Below, one piece after another: positions 1 to 8,709 of a DNA stretch of 35,400 nucleotides. Both the position numbers and the translations under genes were made by a program. The notes beneath the pieces are model-generated. The model saw only the letters and a program-made list of their open reading frames with translations. It was not told the DNA's origin and ran no database searches. The stretch is from Endomicrobium sp. GTDB lineage: Bacteria; Elusimicrobiota; Endomicrobiia; Endomicrobiales; Endomicrobiaceae. Numbering within the stretch: the stretch's first letter is position 1; each line of letters starts with the position of its first letter. The stretch spans positions 1 to 35,400 of the forward strand of contig JAISEE010000029.1 in assembly GCA_031264325.1 (NCBI GenBank), written 5' to 3'.

Positions 1-1
1 A

Positions 2-30
2 CTGAAATTTTGGAATAATTTTGATATAAT
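2..30 (+). promoter_or_regulatory. Sigma-70 type promoter upstream of rpmG
   Basis: A -10 element TATAAT at 25-30 lies 17 bp after CTGAAA at 2-7, which resembles the -35 consensus TTGACA in four of six positions. Transcription would start near 37, about 90 bases before rpmG, and could serve rpmG, tRNA-Trp, secE and nusG. The -10 is perfect and the spacing ideal, but the -35 is imperfect and the window begins here, so other upstream promoters cannot be excluded. Confidence 0.5.
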
Positions 31-35
31 AACAG

Positions 36-83
36 AATCAACAGAGCGGAGAGGTATTTTTCTATTTCTTCACTCTGTTGATT
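36..83 (+). promoter_or_regulatory. Leader hairpin before rpmG
   Basis: AATCAACAGAG at 36-46 and CTCTGTTGATT at 73-83 are exact reverse complements, giving an 11-bp stem around a 26-nt loop in the rpmG 5' leader, just after the predicted transcription start. No T-run follows the second arm, so it does not look like a normal intrinsic terminator. It could be a protein-binding or attenuation structure. It might also be the terminator of a gene upstream of the window, though the -10 element lies just before it. Confidence 0.5.
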
Positions 84-128
84 TAGAAAATATGTTATTT
101 GACGGAATAAAGAAATAGGAGAATTTAA

Positions 129-281
129 ATGGCAGAAAGAGTTATTATAACCATGGCGTGTGACGTGTGCAAAAATAGAAATTATTATTTTGATAGAGGA
201 AAAAAGCAGGAAGGTAAACTTGTTTTTAAAAAATTTTGCAAGAACTGTGAAAAACATACAGAACATAAAGAAACAAAATAA
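129..281 (+). CDS. rpmG: 50S ribosomal protein L33
   Basis: A 50-residue protein of the large ribosomal subunit. Residues 1-10 (MAERVIITMA) and the pattern C11-x2-C14 with C37-x2-C40 mark the zinc-binding (C+) form of L33. Length is normal for the family. The ATG is preceded by AGGAG at 118-122. It lies downstream of the promoter and hairpin at 2-83 and is followed by tRNA-Trp, secE and nusG, a very common bacterial order that supports the assignment. It was too short to stand out by length alone, but sequence and context agree. Confidence 0.93.
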   Translation: MAERVIITMACDVCKNRNYYFDRGKKQEGKLVFKKFCKNCEKHTEHKETK

Positions 282-312
282 TTAAAGTAAGTTAAAGTAA
301 TATTATTGGATT

Positions 313-383
313 GGGGGCATAAGCTAACGGTAAACTGTCGGTCTCCAAAACCGATTTCGGTGGTTCAAATCCATCTGCCCCCG
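313..383 (+). tRNA. trnW: tRNA-Trp (anticodon CCA)
   Basis: The acceptor stem GGGGGCA (313-319) pairs with TGCCCCC (376-382), with discriminator G383. The anticodon stem TCGGT/ACCGA (338-342/350-354) encloses loop CTCCAAA with anticodon CCA at 345-347. The T arm contains GGTTCAAATCC. The D stem has one mismatch. The terminal CCA is not encoded and must be added. Its place between rpmG and secE is the standard position for tRNA-Trp in many bacteria. Confidence 0.95.
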
Positions 384-410
384 TTTTGAAAAATATGCGA
401 AGGGAAACAA

Positions 411-599
411 GTGAATTTAATTAAAGTAACTATACAGTTTTTTAAGGATGCCTATTATGAACTTACCAAGTCAATATGGCTTGACAAAAAAGAAGTTGTA
501 GCAACTACTGTTGTGGTAATTATTTTTGTTATTATCATGTCTATTTTCGTAAGCATTATTGATATGTTTTTAGGTACAATAATAGGTGTTATATTATAA
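411..599 (+). CDS. secE: Preprotein translocase subunit SecE
   Basis: A 62-residue single-span membrane protein. A short amphipathic N-terminal part (residues 1-28, with FFKDAYYELTK) is followed by a hydrophobic helix of about 25 residues from around residue 29. This is the size and layout of the minimal bacterial SecE that clamps SecY in the Sec translocon at the inner membrane. The GTG start at 411 has GAAGGGA (399-405) upstream. It sits between tRNA-Trp and nusG as in most bacteria. The sequence itself is poorly conserved, so context carries much of the call. Confidence 0.88.
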   Translation: MNLIKVTIQFFKDAYYELTKSIWLDKKEVVATTVVVIIFVIIMSIFVSIIDMFLGTIIGVIL

Positions 600-612
600 T
601 CCGGAGCAGAAA

Positions 613-1143
613 ATGGTAAATCAATGGTACGTTATTCATACATATTCAGGCCATGAGGATAAAGTTAAAAAAAGCCTGGAGATGGCTGTAGATAATTTAA
701 ATATGAGGAACGTTATTTTTAAAATTCTTGTACCTACTGAAGAAATTGTTGAAATAAAACAGAACAAAAAAAGGATAAAGAAAAGAAAGTTTTATCCGGG
801 ATATGTTTTTGTTGAGATGATTGTAAATAATACGACTTACTGGCTTATAAGGAATACAGCTGGCGTAACAGGTTTTTTGGGTGGGATTAAACCCGCACCG
901 ATGGCACAAGATGAAGTAGATAATCTTCTCAATATTATTATAAACCCAAGTGTTTCCAAACCTAGGCCTGCGATATCTTTTAAAAAAGAAGAAAATGTGC
1001 GTATTGTTGAAGGACCGTTTAAACATTTTATTGGCACAGTTGAAGAAATAAACCAAGAGAAAGGGAAGTTAAGAGTTATGGTTACAATATTTGGCAGACC
1101 TACACCTGTTGAACTTGATTTTTTACAGGTTGAAAAGATTTAA
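613..1143 (+). CDS. nusG: Transcription termination/antitermination factor NusG
   Basis: A 176-residue NusG. The N-terminal NGN domain opens with WYVIHTYSGHE and contains KRKFYPGYVFVEM. The C-terminal KOW domain contains GPFKHFIGTVEEI and FGRPTPVELDF. The protein binds RNA polymerase and links it to Rho or ribosomes. I chose ATG613, which has CCGGAG at 601-606 and gives the usual N-terminus, rather than the in-frame GTG at 586, which would overlap secE and add nine atypical residues. The 110-bp gap to rplK has a TATAAT at 1169-1174 without a convincing -35 element. Confidence 0.96.
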   Translation: MVNQWYVIHTYSGHEDKVKKSLEMAVDNLNMRNVIFKILVPTEEIVEIKQNKKRIKKRKFYPGYVFVEMIVNNTTYWLIRNTAGVTGFLGGIKPAPMAQDEVDNLLNIIINPSVSKPRPAISFKKEENVRIVEGPFKHFIGTVEEINQEKGKLRVMVTIFGRPTPVELDFLQVEKI

Positions 1144-1253
1144 AATATCGCATAGTACCTGTATCCTGTATAATACTGTTAAGAATACTGTTTTAATATT
1201 TTATAAACTTTAAACTTTATAGATTAAATGGAACAGATAGGAGTAATACTAAG

Positions 1254-1697
1254 ATGGCACCAATAAAAAAAATAAAAGCAATAATCAAATTACAGATTTC
1301 TGCAGGATTAGCTAATTCAGCCCCTCCAGTAGGCACTTCTCTTGGGCCTCAGGGTGTAAATATTATGGATTTTTGCAAACAGTTTAATGAAAGAACAAAA
1401 AGTATGGAAAAAGGCATGATAATACCTGTTGTTATGACTGTTTTTGAGGATAGATCTTTTGTATTTATAACAAAAGTATCCCCAGTGTCTGTATTGATTA
1501 AAAAAGCAGCTAAAATTACAAAAGCTTCTGGAGTGCCCAATAGAAGCAAGGTAGGGAAAATAACATCAGCTCAAGTTGAAGAAATAGCAAAACAAAAAAT
1601 GTCTGATTTGAATGCTAACGGAGACATTATCGCGGCAAAGCGTATGATTGAAGGAACTGCAAGAAGTATGGGAATTGATGTAGTTAAAGCAATATAA
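1254..1697 (+). CDS. rplK: 50S ribosomal protein L11
   Basis: A 147-residue L11, which with 23S rRNA forms the GTPase-associated centre of the large subunit. The proline-rich signature [20 protein letters not shown] (residues 22-41) and the C-terminal stretch [10 protein letters not shown] are diagnostic, and length is typical. A Shine-Dalgarno ATAGGAG lies at 1237-1243. Followed 105 bp later by rplA, as in the universal L11-L1 pair. The spacer from 1698 to 1802 is almost pure A/T and contains a tandem 7-bp duplication, ATAGTTT twice at 1741-1754. Confidence 0.97.
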   Translation: MAPIKKIKAIIKLQISAGLANSAPPVGTSLGPQGVNIMDFCKQFNERTKSMEKGMIIPVVMTVFEDRSFVFITKVSPVSVLIKKAAKITKASGVPNRSKVGKITSAQVEEIAKQKMSDLNANGDIIAAKRMIEGTARSMGIDVVKAI

Positions 1698-1802
1698 ATA
1701 ATATATAAATATAAAAATATATTATAATAATTAATATATAATAGTTTATAGTTTAGAAATTATGGGAGTCGAGTTTTCAACATTTAACCACAAGGAGAGA
1801 AA

Positions 1803-2480
1803 GTGGGAAGAAGATTAAATGAGGTTGTTAAGTTAGCAGATAAGAGTAAGATTTATACTCTTGATGAGGCTGTTTCTTTTGTAAAAGAAACAGCAAAGGC
1901 AAAATTTAATGAGACTGTTGAAGTTCATGTCAGATTGGGTATAGATCCTAAACAGAGTGATCAAATGGTTAGAGGCACTGTCTTTTTACCTCATGGTATA
2001 GGAAAGATTAGAAAGGTTGCAGTTTTAGCAAAAGGCGAAAAGCAGAGAGAGGCTAAAAAGGCAGGGGTTGATATTGTAGGTTTTGACGATTTAATTGAAA
2101 ACATATCAAATGGTAGATTTGATTTTGATATCTTGGTTGCTACGCCTGACACTATGAAGGATTTAAGTAAAGTTGCTAAAATTTTAGGACCTAAAGGGCT
2201 TATGCCAAATCCTAAGTCGGGAACAGTAACTTTTGACATAGGAGTAGCTGTAAAGGAATTTAAAAAAGGAAGAGTTGAATATAAGAATGATTCTTTTGGT
2301 ATAATTCATGTGCCTGTAGGAAAAGTTTCTTTTGATAAAGAAAAACTTATTGAAAATATAAAAGTTTTGGTTGAAGCTATATTGAAAGCCAAATCTTCAA
2401 GTTCAAAGGGTCAGTATATAAAAAGTATTTCTATATCTTCAACGATGGGACATGGAGTTTATATTGAGCAAAAGATATAA
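1803..2480 (+). CDS. rplA: 50S ribosomal protein L1
   Basis: A 225-residue L1, part of the L1 stalk that helps release deacylated tRNA; in many bacteria it also represses its own operon. The segment around residues 120-150 with KVAKILGPKGLMPNPKSGTV is the family signature. The GTG start at 1803 has a strong AAGGAGAG (1791-1798). In most bacteria rplJ and rplL follow, but here a strong terminator ends the unit and a different operon begins. Confidence 0.97.
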   Translation: MGRRLNEVVKLADKSKIYTLDEAVSFVKETAKAKFNETVEVHVRLGIDPKQSDQMVRGTVFLPHGIGKIRKVAVLAKGEKQREAKKAGVDIVGFDDLIENISNGRFDFDILVATPDTMKDLSKVAKILGPKGLMPNPKSGTVTFDIGVAVKEFKKGRVEYKNDSFGIIHVPVGKVSFDKEKLIENIKVLVEAILKAKSSSSKGQYIKSISISSTMGHGVYIEQKI

Positions 2481-2505
2481 AGTTGTTTAGTAATTTGTGA
2501 TATAT

Positions 2506-2532
2506 AAAAGACGGCTGTGATAGCCGTCTTTT
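2506..2532 (+). terminator. Rho-independent terminator after rplA
   Basis: AAAAGACGGCT (2506-2516) and AGCCGTCTTTT (2522-2532) form a perfect 11-bp stem with a 5-nt loop GTGAT, followed by ACTTTT. The six inner G/C-rich pairs flanked by A's and T's make a classic intrinsic terminator that ends the secE-nusG-rplK-rplA transcription unit. It overlaps the 5' extension of the rimP reading frame, which supports a rimP start downstream of it. Confidence 0.92.
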
Positions 2533-2558
2533 ACTTTTGCAAAGATGTGATTATTAAA

Positions 2559-3017
2559 ATGATTAAAACCAAAAAAATAGAAAATTTGCTTGAATCTATA
2601 GCAATCAAAAAAGGCTACGAAATAGTAGATGTTCAGTATGTTAAAGAAAGTTGCGATTGGATTGTAAGAGTTTTTATTGATAAAAAAAATGGTGGTGTAA
2701 CAGTGAGTGACTGTGAAAAAATGAGTATGTTTTTTGGTGTGGTTTTAGATGAGAGCGATATATTGAAAAATCCCTATACCTTGGAAATATCTTCCCCAGG
2801 TCTTAATAGAGTTTTAAAAAAAGAAGAAAATTTTAAACGTTTTATAGGGTCAAAAATAAAACTTCAAACTGTAGATCCGATTAGCAATCAGAAGAATTTT
2901 TTGGGAAATCTTTTGGACTGCAAAGATGGAAAAATAAAGATTGATGATGTTAGTAATGGGATTTTTGAAATAAATTTTTTAGATATAAAAAAAGCTAGCG
3001 TGGAAACTGAATTTTAG
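2559..3017 (+). CDS. rimP: Ribosome maturation factor RimP
   Basis: About 152 residues. The segment IKKGYEIVDVQYVKES, the stretch VTVSDCEKMS and YTLEISSPGLNRVLKKEENF are RimP hallmarks; the last is the SSPGldRpL motif. RimP helps late assembly of the 30S subunit. The reading frame stays open back to 2517 inside the terminator loop, but the family N-terminus matches ATG2559; a GTG at 2547 is a possible alternative, and neither has a strong Shine-Dalgarno. First gene of the rimP-nusA-infB operon; the next gene starts 10 bp later. Confidence 0.92.
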   Translation: MIKTKKIENLLESIAIKKGYEIVDVQYVKESCDWIVRVFIDKKNGGVTVSDCEKMSMFFGVVLDESDILKNPYTLEISSPGLNRVLKKEENFKRFIGSKIKLQTVDPISNQKNFLGNLLDCKDGKIKIDDVSNGIFEINFLDIKKASVETEF

Positions 3018-3026
3018 GAGGGATAA

Positions 3027-4145
3027 ATGTCAGAAAGAGGTGAACTTTTGATGGTTCTTGAGCAAATTGAAAAAGATAAGAAAATTAAGAAAGAAGAGAT
3101 TTTGGCTGTTATAGAAAATGCCCTTGCATCGGCATATAAAAAACATGTTGGTAAAAATGTAAATGTTGAAGCTAAAGTAAATCAAGATACGGGCGAAATG
3201 ATGGCAAGTGTTGTAAAAGTTGTAGTAAAAGGTGTAACTAATTCTTTATTGGAAATATCTTTTAAAGATGCAAAAAAAATAAATAAAAAAGTAAAAATAG
3301 ATGAGGAAATAAAAATCCCATTGGATATTCAGGATTTTTCTCGTATAGCTGCTCAGACGGCAAAGCAGGTTATTGTTCAAAAGATTAGAGAATCTGAAAG
3401 ATGGTCTTTGTTTGAAGAGATGAAAAAAAAAATAAAGCAAATAGTAAGTGGAGTTGTATATCGTACAGTAGGGAGAAACCTTATAATTGATTTAGGAAAA
3501 ACTGAAGCAATTCTTCCTAGTAGCGAGCAAGTTTTTAAGGAAAAGTTTAGTATAGGTCAACATATAAAAGCTGTTATAATAAAAGTTGAGAAAAGTTCAA
3601 AGGGATCGGGGGTTGTTTTATCTCGTATAAGTGTTGAGCTTGTAAAGAGATTATTTGAGCTTGAAGTACCGGAAATTTATGAAAAAGTTGTTGAGATTGT
3701 AAATGTCGTAAGAGACCCTGGAATGAGAACCAAAGTAGCAGTTTTATCACATAATCCTAAAGTTGATCCTATAGGGGCTTGTATTGGCATAAAAGGCGTC
3801 AGAATAAAACCAATTATAGATGAATTAAGAGGAGATAAAATAGATTTAGTTTCCTATTCCGTGGAGCCTGTTAAATATATAGCTGGATCGTTATCTCCGG
3901 CAAAAGTTATTTCTGTAGGCATTGTTTCCGAAAATGAAAAACAGGCCGAAGTCTTAGTAAGCGATGATATGCTTTCTTTGGCTATAGGTAAAAATGGACA
4001 TAATGTTAGACTTGCGGCAAAACTTACTGGTTGGCATATAGATGTAAAATCTGAAAAACAAAAAAAAGAAGAAATTGATGCTAAAATAGAACAGCATACA
4101 GAAAATTTTTTCGCACCTGAAGGACTTAATGAAAAAAATGACTGA
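3027..4145 (+). CDS. nusA: Transcription termination/antitermination factor NusA
   Basis: A 372-residue NusA in the usual order: N-terminal RNA polymerase-binding domain (about 1-125), S1 domain (about 135-200, VSGVVYRTVGRNLIIDLGK), KH1 (DPIGACIGIKGVRIKPI) and KH2 (LAIGKNGHNVRLAAKLTGW). The lysine/glutamate-rich tail is short and the acidic repeats of the long proteobacterial form are absent. NusA modulates pausing, termination and antitermination. GGAGGGATAAATG gives a strong start. It lies between rimP and infB, the canonical neighbours; no ylxR or L7Ae-like gene intervenes, only a 94-bp gap. Confidence 0.97.
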   Translation: MSERGELLMVLEQIEKDKKIKKEEILAVIENALASAYKKHVGKNVNVEAKVNQDTGEMMASVVKVVVKGVTNSLLEISFKDAKKINKKVKIDEEIKIPLDIQDFSRIAAQTAKQVIVQKIRESERWSLFEEMKKKIKQIVSGVVYRTVGRNLIIDLGKTEAILPSSEQVFKEKFSIGQHIKAVIIKVEKSSKGSGVVLSRISVELVKRLFELEVPEIYEKVVEIVNVVRDPGMRTKVAVLSHNPKVDPIGACIGIKGVRIKPIIDELRGDKIDLVSYSVEPVKYIAGSLSPAKVISVGIVSENEKQAEVLVSDDMLSLAIGKNGHNVRLAAKLTGWHIDVKSEKQKKEEIDAKIEQHTENFFAPEGLNEKND

Positions 4146-4239
4146 AAAATTATAAAGCAATTAAAAAGAATTTGGTTAAATTAAGTTTAAATGAGATAAC
4201 ATCTATTAGTTAATAAATGAACATGGGAGCACATATATT

Positions 4240-6501
4240 ATGCCTATAAAACAAAAAGATAATAAAGAGAAGGCTATAAAAAAGAAAGCAGTTTCTGCTG
4301 TGTCAAAAATCAAAAATTCTTCTGCAAAAAAGACTATAAAAAAAACTTTAGCAACAACAGCTAAAAAGACACTTAAAATTAAAACTTCTGTAAAAAAGAC
4401 AGAATCAAAAACTGAAAGTAAAGCTGCTAAAAATAAAACTGTAAAAAAAATAGTTTTGCATAAAAAAAAGCAAGCTGAACAAAATGCAACAGCTAAAGTT
4501 GTTAAAAAAAGGGGAGGTGGAGTTATAAAAAATACTCCTAAGAAAAAAGAGTTAGTAAAAATTAAACAAGTGGTAGTTAAGCGGAGCCATGATATAGATG
4601 GACAAAGTGAGAAAAATAATTCTGTTGATAATAATGTAAAAATCGAATCTTCAAATAAATATGAGCAAAAACATGATGAACAGAAAGTTTTTATTTCAGC
4701 AAAAACTAAAAAAGTTAATGAGGCAAACAAGACAGAATATACGGAACATAAAGATGTAATTTTAATAAATGAACTTATAACTGTAAGAGAACTTGCTGAT
4801 AAAATGAGACTTAGACCTGGTGATGTTTTAAAGAAACTTATGTCAATGGGAAGCCTTGCCACAATAAACCAGAGGTTGGATGTAGATACTGCCACTCTTT
4901 TAGCAAATGAGTTTGGTTATGATGTTAAAATGGAATTTATTTATTTGGAAGAGAAAATTGGAATTGTCGATCAGCATGAAGATCCATCTAAGTTAAAACC
5001 TCGTTCGCCTATTGTTACAATTATGGGGCACGTTGACCATGGCAAAACGTCGCTTTTAGATGCTATAAGAAGCAGTAATATTGCAGGTGGTGAACATGGT
5101 GGAATAACTCAACATATAGGTGCATATAAAGTGCAAGTTTCATGTGGCGGTTATATAACATTTTTAGACACTCCTGGACATAAAGTTTTTACAGCTATGC
5201 GTTTAAGGGGATCGCAAGCTACTGATATAGTCGTGCTTGTAGTTTCAGCCACTGATGGAGTTATGCCTCAGACTGTTGAGTCTATAAATCACGCTAAATC
5301 TGCAAATGTTCCTATAATTGTTGCTGTAAATAAAATAGATATGCCTGCTGCTGATCCTCAGAAAATAAGACAAGAGTTAAGTAATTATGGACTTATTTCA
5401 GAAGAGTGGGGTGGTGATACTATAATGGTTGATATTTCTGCTAAGCAGAAAACGAATATAAATTTATTATTAGAAATGATTTTGCTCAAAGCTGAAATGA
5501 TGGAGCTTAAAGCAAATCCTGATAAAAATGCAGAAGGTATAGTTATAGAAGCAAGGCTTGACTCTAGAAAGGGAGTAGTCGCTACTCTATTGATTCAAAC
5601 TGGAACTTTAAAAATTGGTGATAATATTGTAATTGGAACAGTGTACGGAAAAATCAGAGCTTTGGTTGATGAAAATGGTAAAAGAGTTGGTTTTGCTGGG
5701 CCAAGTGCCTCAGTAAGCGTTTTAGGTATAAATGAGACTCCTCAGGCAGGTGATAAATTTGTGGTAGTTAAGTACGAATCCAAAGCTAGGGAAATTGCTC
5801 AGTTTAGAAGAGAAAAAGTTAAAGAAGCTTCATTGAGACCTGTGCATCATTTGTCGCTTGCAGATATCAGTGCAGGAAAGACAAAAGATTTAAGAATAAT
5901 ACTTAAAGCCGACGCTCAAGGCTCTTTAGGAGCTTTAAGCGATGCGCTGGAGAGGCTTTCTACTTCTGAGATTAACTTGAAAATAATACATAGTGGTGCT
6001 GGGGCCATTACTGAATCAGACGTTGCTTTAGCAGTAGCATCAGACGCTTTAATAATAGGATTTAGTTTGCGTCCTGATAGTGTTGTTGAAAGACTTGCCG
6101 AAACAGAGAAAGTAAGTATAAATGTTTATAGAATAATTTATGATTTAATTGCTGATGTAAAATCTGCTATGGAAGGTTTGCTTGATCCTGACATGAAAGA
6201 AAAAATACTTGGTAAGGCTGTAGTGAAACAAGTATTTAAAATCTCAAGCTTTGGAACTATTTCTGGTTGTTCGGTAATGGATGGAAAAATTCAAAGAGGT
6301 TCTAAAGTAAGGCTTTTAAGAGATAATGTAATTGTTTTTGAAGGAAATATTTTTTCACTAAAGAGATTTAAAAATGATGTTAAAGAAGCTGAGAAGGGTT
6401 ATGAATGTGGTATAGGTCTTGAGAATTTTTCAGATGTTAAACCTGGTGATATAATGGAAAGTTTTATTACAGAAAAGGTTGCTAGAAAGTTTGAAAACTG
6501 A
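4240..6501 (+). CDS. infB: Translation initiation factor IF-2
   Basis: A 753-residue GTPase that brings initiator tRNA to the 30S subunit and promotes subunit joining. Residues 1-165 are a very lysine/alanine/serine-rich low-complexity arm, then an IF2-N domain (about 177-235, [19 protein letters not shown]). The G domain has GHVDHGKT (263-270), DTPGH (310-314) and NKID (364-367), followed by domains II-IV. Start ATG4240 has GGGAGC upstream. All GTPase motifs are intact. Between infB and rbfA a 9-bp inverted repeat (6502-6510/6556-6564) could fold the leader of rbfA. Confidence 0.98.
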   Translation: MPIKQKDNKEKAIKKKAVSAVSKIKNSSAKKTIKKTLATTAKKTLKIKTSVKKTESKTESKAAKNKTVKKIVLHKKKQAEQNATAKVVKKRGGGVIKNTPKKKELVKIKQVVVKRSHDIDGQSEKNNSVDNNVKIESSNKYEQKHDEQKVFISAKTKKVNEANKTEYTEHKDVILINELITVRELADKMRLRPGDVLKKLMSMGSLATINQRLDVDTATLLANEFGYDVKMEFIYLEEKIGIVDQHEDPSKLKPRSPIVTIMGHVDHGKTSLLDAIRSSNIAGGEHGGITQHIGAYKVQVSCGGYITFLDTPGHKVFTAMRLRGSQATDIVVLVVSATDGVMPQTVESINHAKSANVPIIVAVNKIDMPAADPQKIRQELSNYGLISEEWGGDTIMVDISAKQKTNINLLLEMILLKAEMMELKANPDKNAEGIVIEARLDSRKGVVATLLIQTGTLKIGDNIVIGTVYGKIRALVDENGKRVGFAGPSASVSVLGINETPQAGDKFVVVKYESKAREIAQFRREKVKEASLRPVHHLSLADISAGKTKDLRIILKADAQGSLGALSDALERLSTSEINLKIIHSGAGAITESDVALAVASDALIIGFSLRPDSVVERLAETEKVSINVYRIIYDLIADVKSAMEGLLDPDMKEKILGKAVVKQVFKISSFGTISGCSVMDGKIQRGSKVRLLRDNVIVFEGNIFSLKRFKNDVKEAEKGYECGIGLENFSDVKPGDIMESFITEKVARKFEN

Positions 6502-6583
6502 GCTTATATTATCTTCATAGCTGATAAAATTTTAAGTAGTATCTCAAGTAGTAAGAATATAAGCAAAGTAAAGGAAAATCATA

Positions 6584-6934
6584 ATGCCATTATCGCATAA
6601 AAGATCTGTCAGAGTAGGGAGGCTTATACAGCAAACAGTTTCTAAGATTGTTAGGGAAATAAGAGATTTAGATTTTGGATTAGTTACTGTTATGGGTGTT
6701 AAAGTTAGTGATGATTTACTGAGTTGTAGAATTTATTACTCTGTTTTTGGATCTAGTGAAGATAAAAAAAAGATTGATATAGTCTTAAAGAAAAATAATA
6801 AAAAAATTAGATATCAACTTGCAGTGCGCTTAAATTTAAGACGAACACCAGAAATTGTTTTTATCTATGATGACACTAATGAGAACGCTGACAAAGTGTT
6901 TAGTTTGTTAAAGAAAATAGAAGAAGAGAAGTAG
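6584..6934 (+). CDS. rbfA: Ribosome-binding factor A
   Basis: A 116-residue RbfA, a cold-shock-related 30S maturation factor that binds near the 16S rRNA 5' end. The N-terminal RSVRVGRLIQQTVSKIVRE and the C-terminal VRLNLRRTPEIVFIYDDT are typical of the KH-like family, and length is normal. AAGGAAAATC precedes the ATG. It sits in the conserved infB-rbfA order. Confidence 0.94.
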   Translation: MPLSHKRSVRVGRLIQQTVSKIVREIRDLDFGLVTVMGVKVSDDLLSCRIYYSVFGSSEDKKKIDIVLKKNNKKIRYQLAVRLNLRRTPEIVFIYDDTNENADKVFSLLKKIEEEK

Positions 6935-7001
6935 TGTTTGTAAGGAATGTTATTTAAAATTTTATTCTTCTATATACTGATGTTTTGAGGTTTAATTAAT
7001 A

Positions 7002-7988
7002 ATGAATATTTCTAAAAGCGATATCAATAAAATTTCAAAAATTTCAAAAATAATCAAACAGTCTAAAACATTTTTTATAGCAGGGCATATAAAACCTGAT
7101 GGAGATAGCATAGGCTCTGCCTTAGCTTTCGCATCTGTTTTAAATAGAATAGGCAGAAAAGCCTGTATTTATAGTGTTGACGAATTGCCTAAATTTGTCA
7201 AATTTTTGAAAGGGGCAAATAAAATAAAAAAAGTTGCAAAAAAAACTGATAAGTTTGACTGTGCAATAATTTTAGAGTCGCTTAATTTTTCAAGAACGGG
7301 TGGTATTATAACGCTTTCTCAGGTAAAAAAAATAATAAATATAGACCATCATTTGACTTATACAGATTTTGGCAACGTAAATTATATTGTTCCTTCGTCA
7401 TCTTCAACCGCAGAATTGGTTTTAAATATTTTTGAATATATGAAGATAAAACTTTTAAAACATGAAGCTGAGTGTCTGTATACAGGGATTATTACAGATA
7501 CGGGATGTTTTCAACAAGTAAACACGACGCTTAATTCCCATATTTCCAGTGCAAAGCTTATGGAGTGCGGAGTTGATGTAAATAAAGTTTACAAAAAAAT
7601 TTATGAAAATGGGTCAATGAATACATTGAAGCTTCAAGGCCTGGCTCTTTACAACATAAAAACGATCTTGAATAATAAAGTCTCTTATATACTTTTAACC
7701 AAAAGTATATTTAAAAAAACTGGCACTTCTGAAGGAGATTCCGAAGGTGTTGTGAATTATACGCTTAGAATAGCTGGGGTTATAGTTGGTTGTGTTTTTA
7801 AAGAAATTGACAGAAGGACAACTGAAGTGAGTTTACGCTCGATAAGAAATTTTGATTTATTAAAAGTTGTTCATGAATTTGGCGGTGGTGGACACAAAAA
7901 TGCGGCTGGTTGTACTATAAATGCTGGAATTAAAAAGGCAGTGGAGATCGTTGCGGATGTTTTGAGAAAAAAAATAAAAATAAATTAA
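7002..7988 (+). CDS. nrnA: DHH/DHHA1 nanoRNase and pAp phosphatase
   Basis: A 328-residue DHH-superfamily phosphoesterase. The N-terminal catalytic domain has PDGDS (32-36), the DHH triad at 115-117 and GIITDTGCF; the C-terminal DHHA1 domain has FGGGGHKNAAGC (about 293-304). NrnA enzymes degrade very short oligoribonucleotides and hydrolyse 3'-phosphoadenosine 5'-phosphate using Mn2+, in the cytoplasm. The position between rbfA and truB is usual for this family. The exact substrate balance cannot be read from sequence. Confidence 0.9.
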   Translation: MNISKSDINKISKISKIIKQSKTFFIAGHIKPDGDSIGSALAFASVLNRIGRKACIYSVDELPKFVKFLKGANKIKKVAKKTDKFDCAIILESLNFSRTGGIITLSQVKKIINIDHHLTYTDFGNVNYIVPSSSSTAELVLNIFEYMKIKLLKHEAECLYTGIITDTGCFQQVNTTLNSHISSAKLMECGVDVNKVYKKIYENGSMNTLKLQGLALYNIKTILNNKVSYILLTKSIFKKTGTSEGDSEGVVNYTLRIAGVIVGCVFKEIDRRTTEVSLRSIRNFDLLKVVHEFGGGGHKNAAGCTINAGIKKAVEIVADVLRKKIKIN

Positions 7989-7995
7989 CTTAGAT

Positions 7996-8709
7996 ATGGC
8001 TAAGATTTATAATGATATATCAGGAATGTTGCTTTTGGATAAACCTTCAGGAATTACGTCATTTAAAGTTGTTCATAAAATAAAAAAAATGTTAAAAGTA
8101 AAGAAAGTCGGTCATTGTGGGACTTTGGATCCTGCAGCTACTGGGCTTTTGATTGTTTTGGTAGGAAAGGCAACAAAAATTCAAGATAAGTTTATGAAAA
8201 AAGATAAAGTTTACATCAGTTCTTTTCTTTTGGGAACCGTCACAAATACAGGAGATTTAGAAGGAAATATAGTTTATCAAAAATATTTTTTGGATATTTT
8301 AGATATAGATATTAAAAAAATAAAAAATGCAGCTAAAAATTTTACAGGAGAACTTTATCAAGTTCCTCCTATGTATTCTGCTTTAAAACATAAAGGTAAA
8401 AAACTTTATGAGTTTGCAAGACGTGGCATAGAAGTTGAGAGAAAATCAAAAAAAATTGTAATAAACGAGTTTGAAGTAATTTCTTACTTCAATGACATTG
8501 TAAACGTCAGAGTTTCCTGTTCCAGTGGAACATACATAAGGGCTTTGGCTCAAGATTTTGGGAATTTTTTAGGATGTGGAGCAACGGTTAAAACCTTAAG
8601 AAGAGAATATATAGATACTTTTGACGTCAAAAACGCTTTGAAATATGAAGATTGCGATGATGTAAATAAAATAATAGAAAATATGATATCTTTAGACATA
8701 TATAAATGA
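7996..8709 (+). CDS. truB: tRNA pseudouridine-55 synthase
   Basis: A 237-residue TruB that converts U55 of the tRNA T loop to pseudouridine. It begins GMLLLDKPSGITSF and has VKKVGHCGTLDPAATGLL with catalytic Asp45, and later YSALKHKGKKLYEFARRG and SCSSGTYIRALAQD. It is shorter than E. coli TruB and ends without the C-terminal PUA domain, which many bacterial TruB proteins also lack. It lies 7 bp after nrnA and overlaps ribF by 4 bp (ATGA), pointing to coupled translation. Confidence 0.95.
   Translation: MAKIYNDISGMLLLDKPSGITSFKVVHKIKKMLKVKKVGHCGTLDPAATGLLIVLVGKATKIQDKFMKKDKVYISSFLLGTVTNTGDLEGNIVYQKYFLDILDIDIKKIKNAAKNFTGELYQVPPMYSALKHKGKKLYEFARRGIEVERKSKKIVINEFEVISYFNDIVNVRVSCSSGTYIRALAQDFGNFLGCGATVKTLRREYIDTFDVKNALKYEDCDDVNKIIENMISLDIYK

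Noticed and set aside
586-612. Earlier GTG start for nusG
   Set aside because: Overlaps secE and adds residues not found at the NusG N-terminus; ATG613 has a better ribosome site.
697-1056. Minus-strand frames inside nusG
   Set aside because: Aromatic-rich antisense translation of a well-supported gene; no ribosome site or family match.
1698-1802. Possible L1-binding leader element before rplA
   Set aside because: No recognisable mimic of the 23S rRNA L1 site; the spacer is nearly pure A/T.
4206-4895. 229-codon minus-strand frame opposite the start of infB
   Set aside because: It is the mirror of the lysine-rich infB arm, giving a run of Phe, Leu and Ser; infB is certain on the plus strand.
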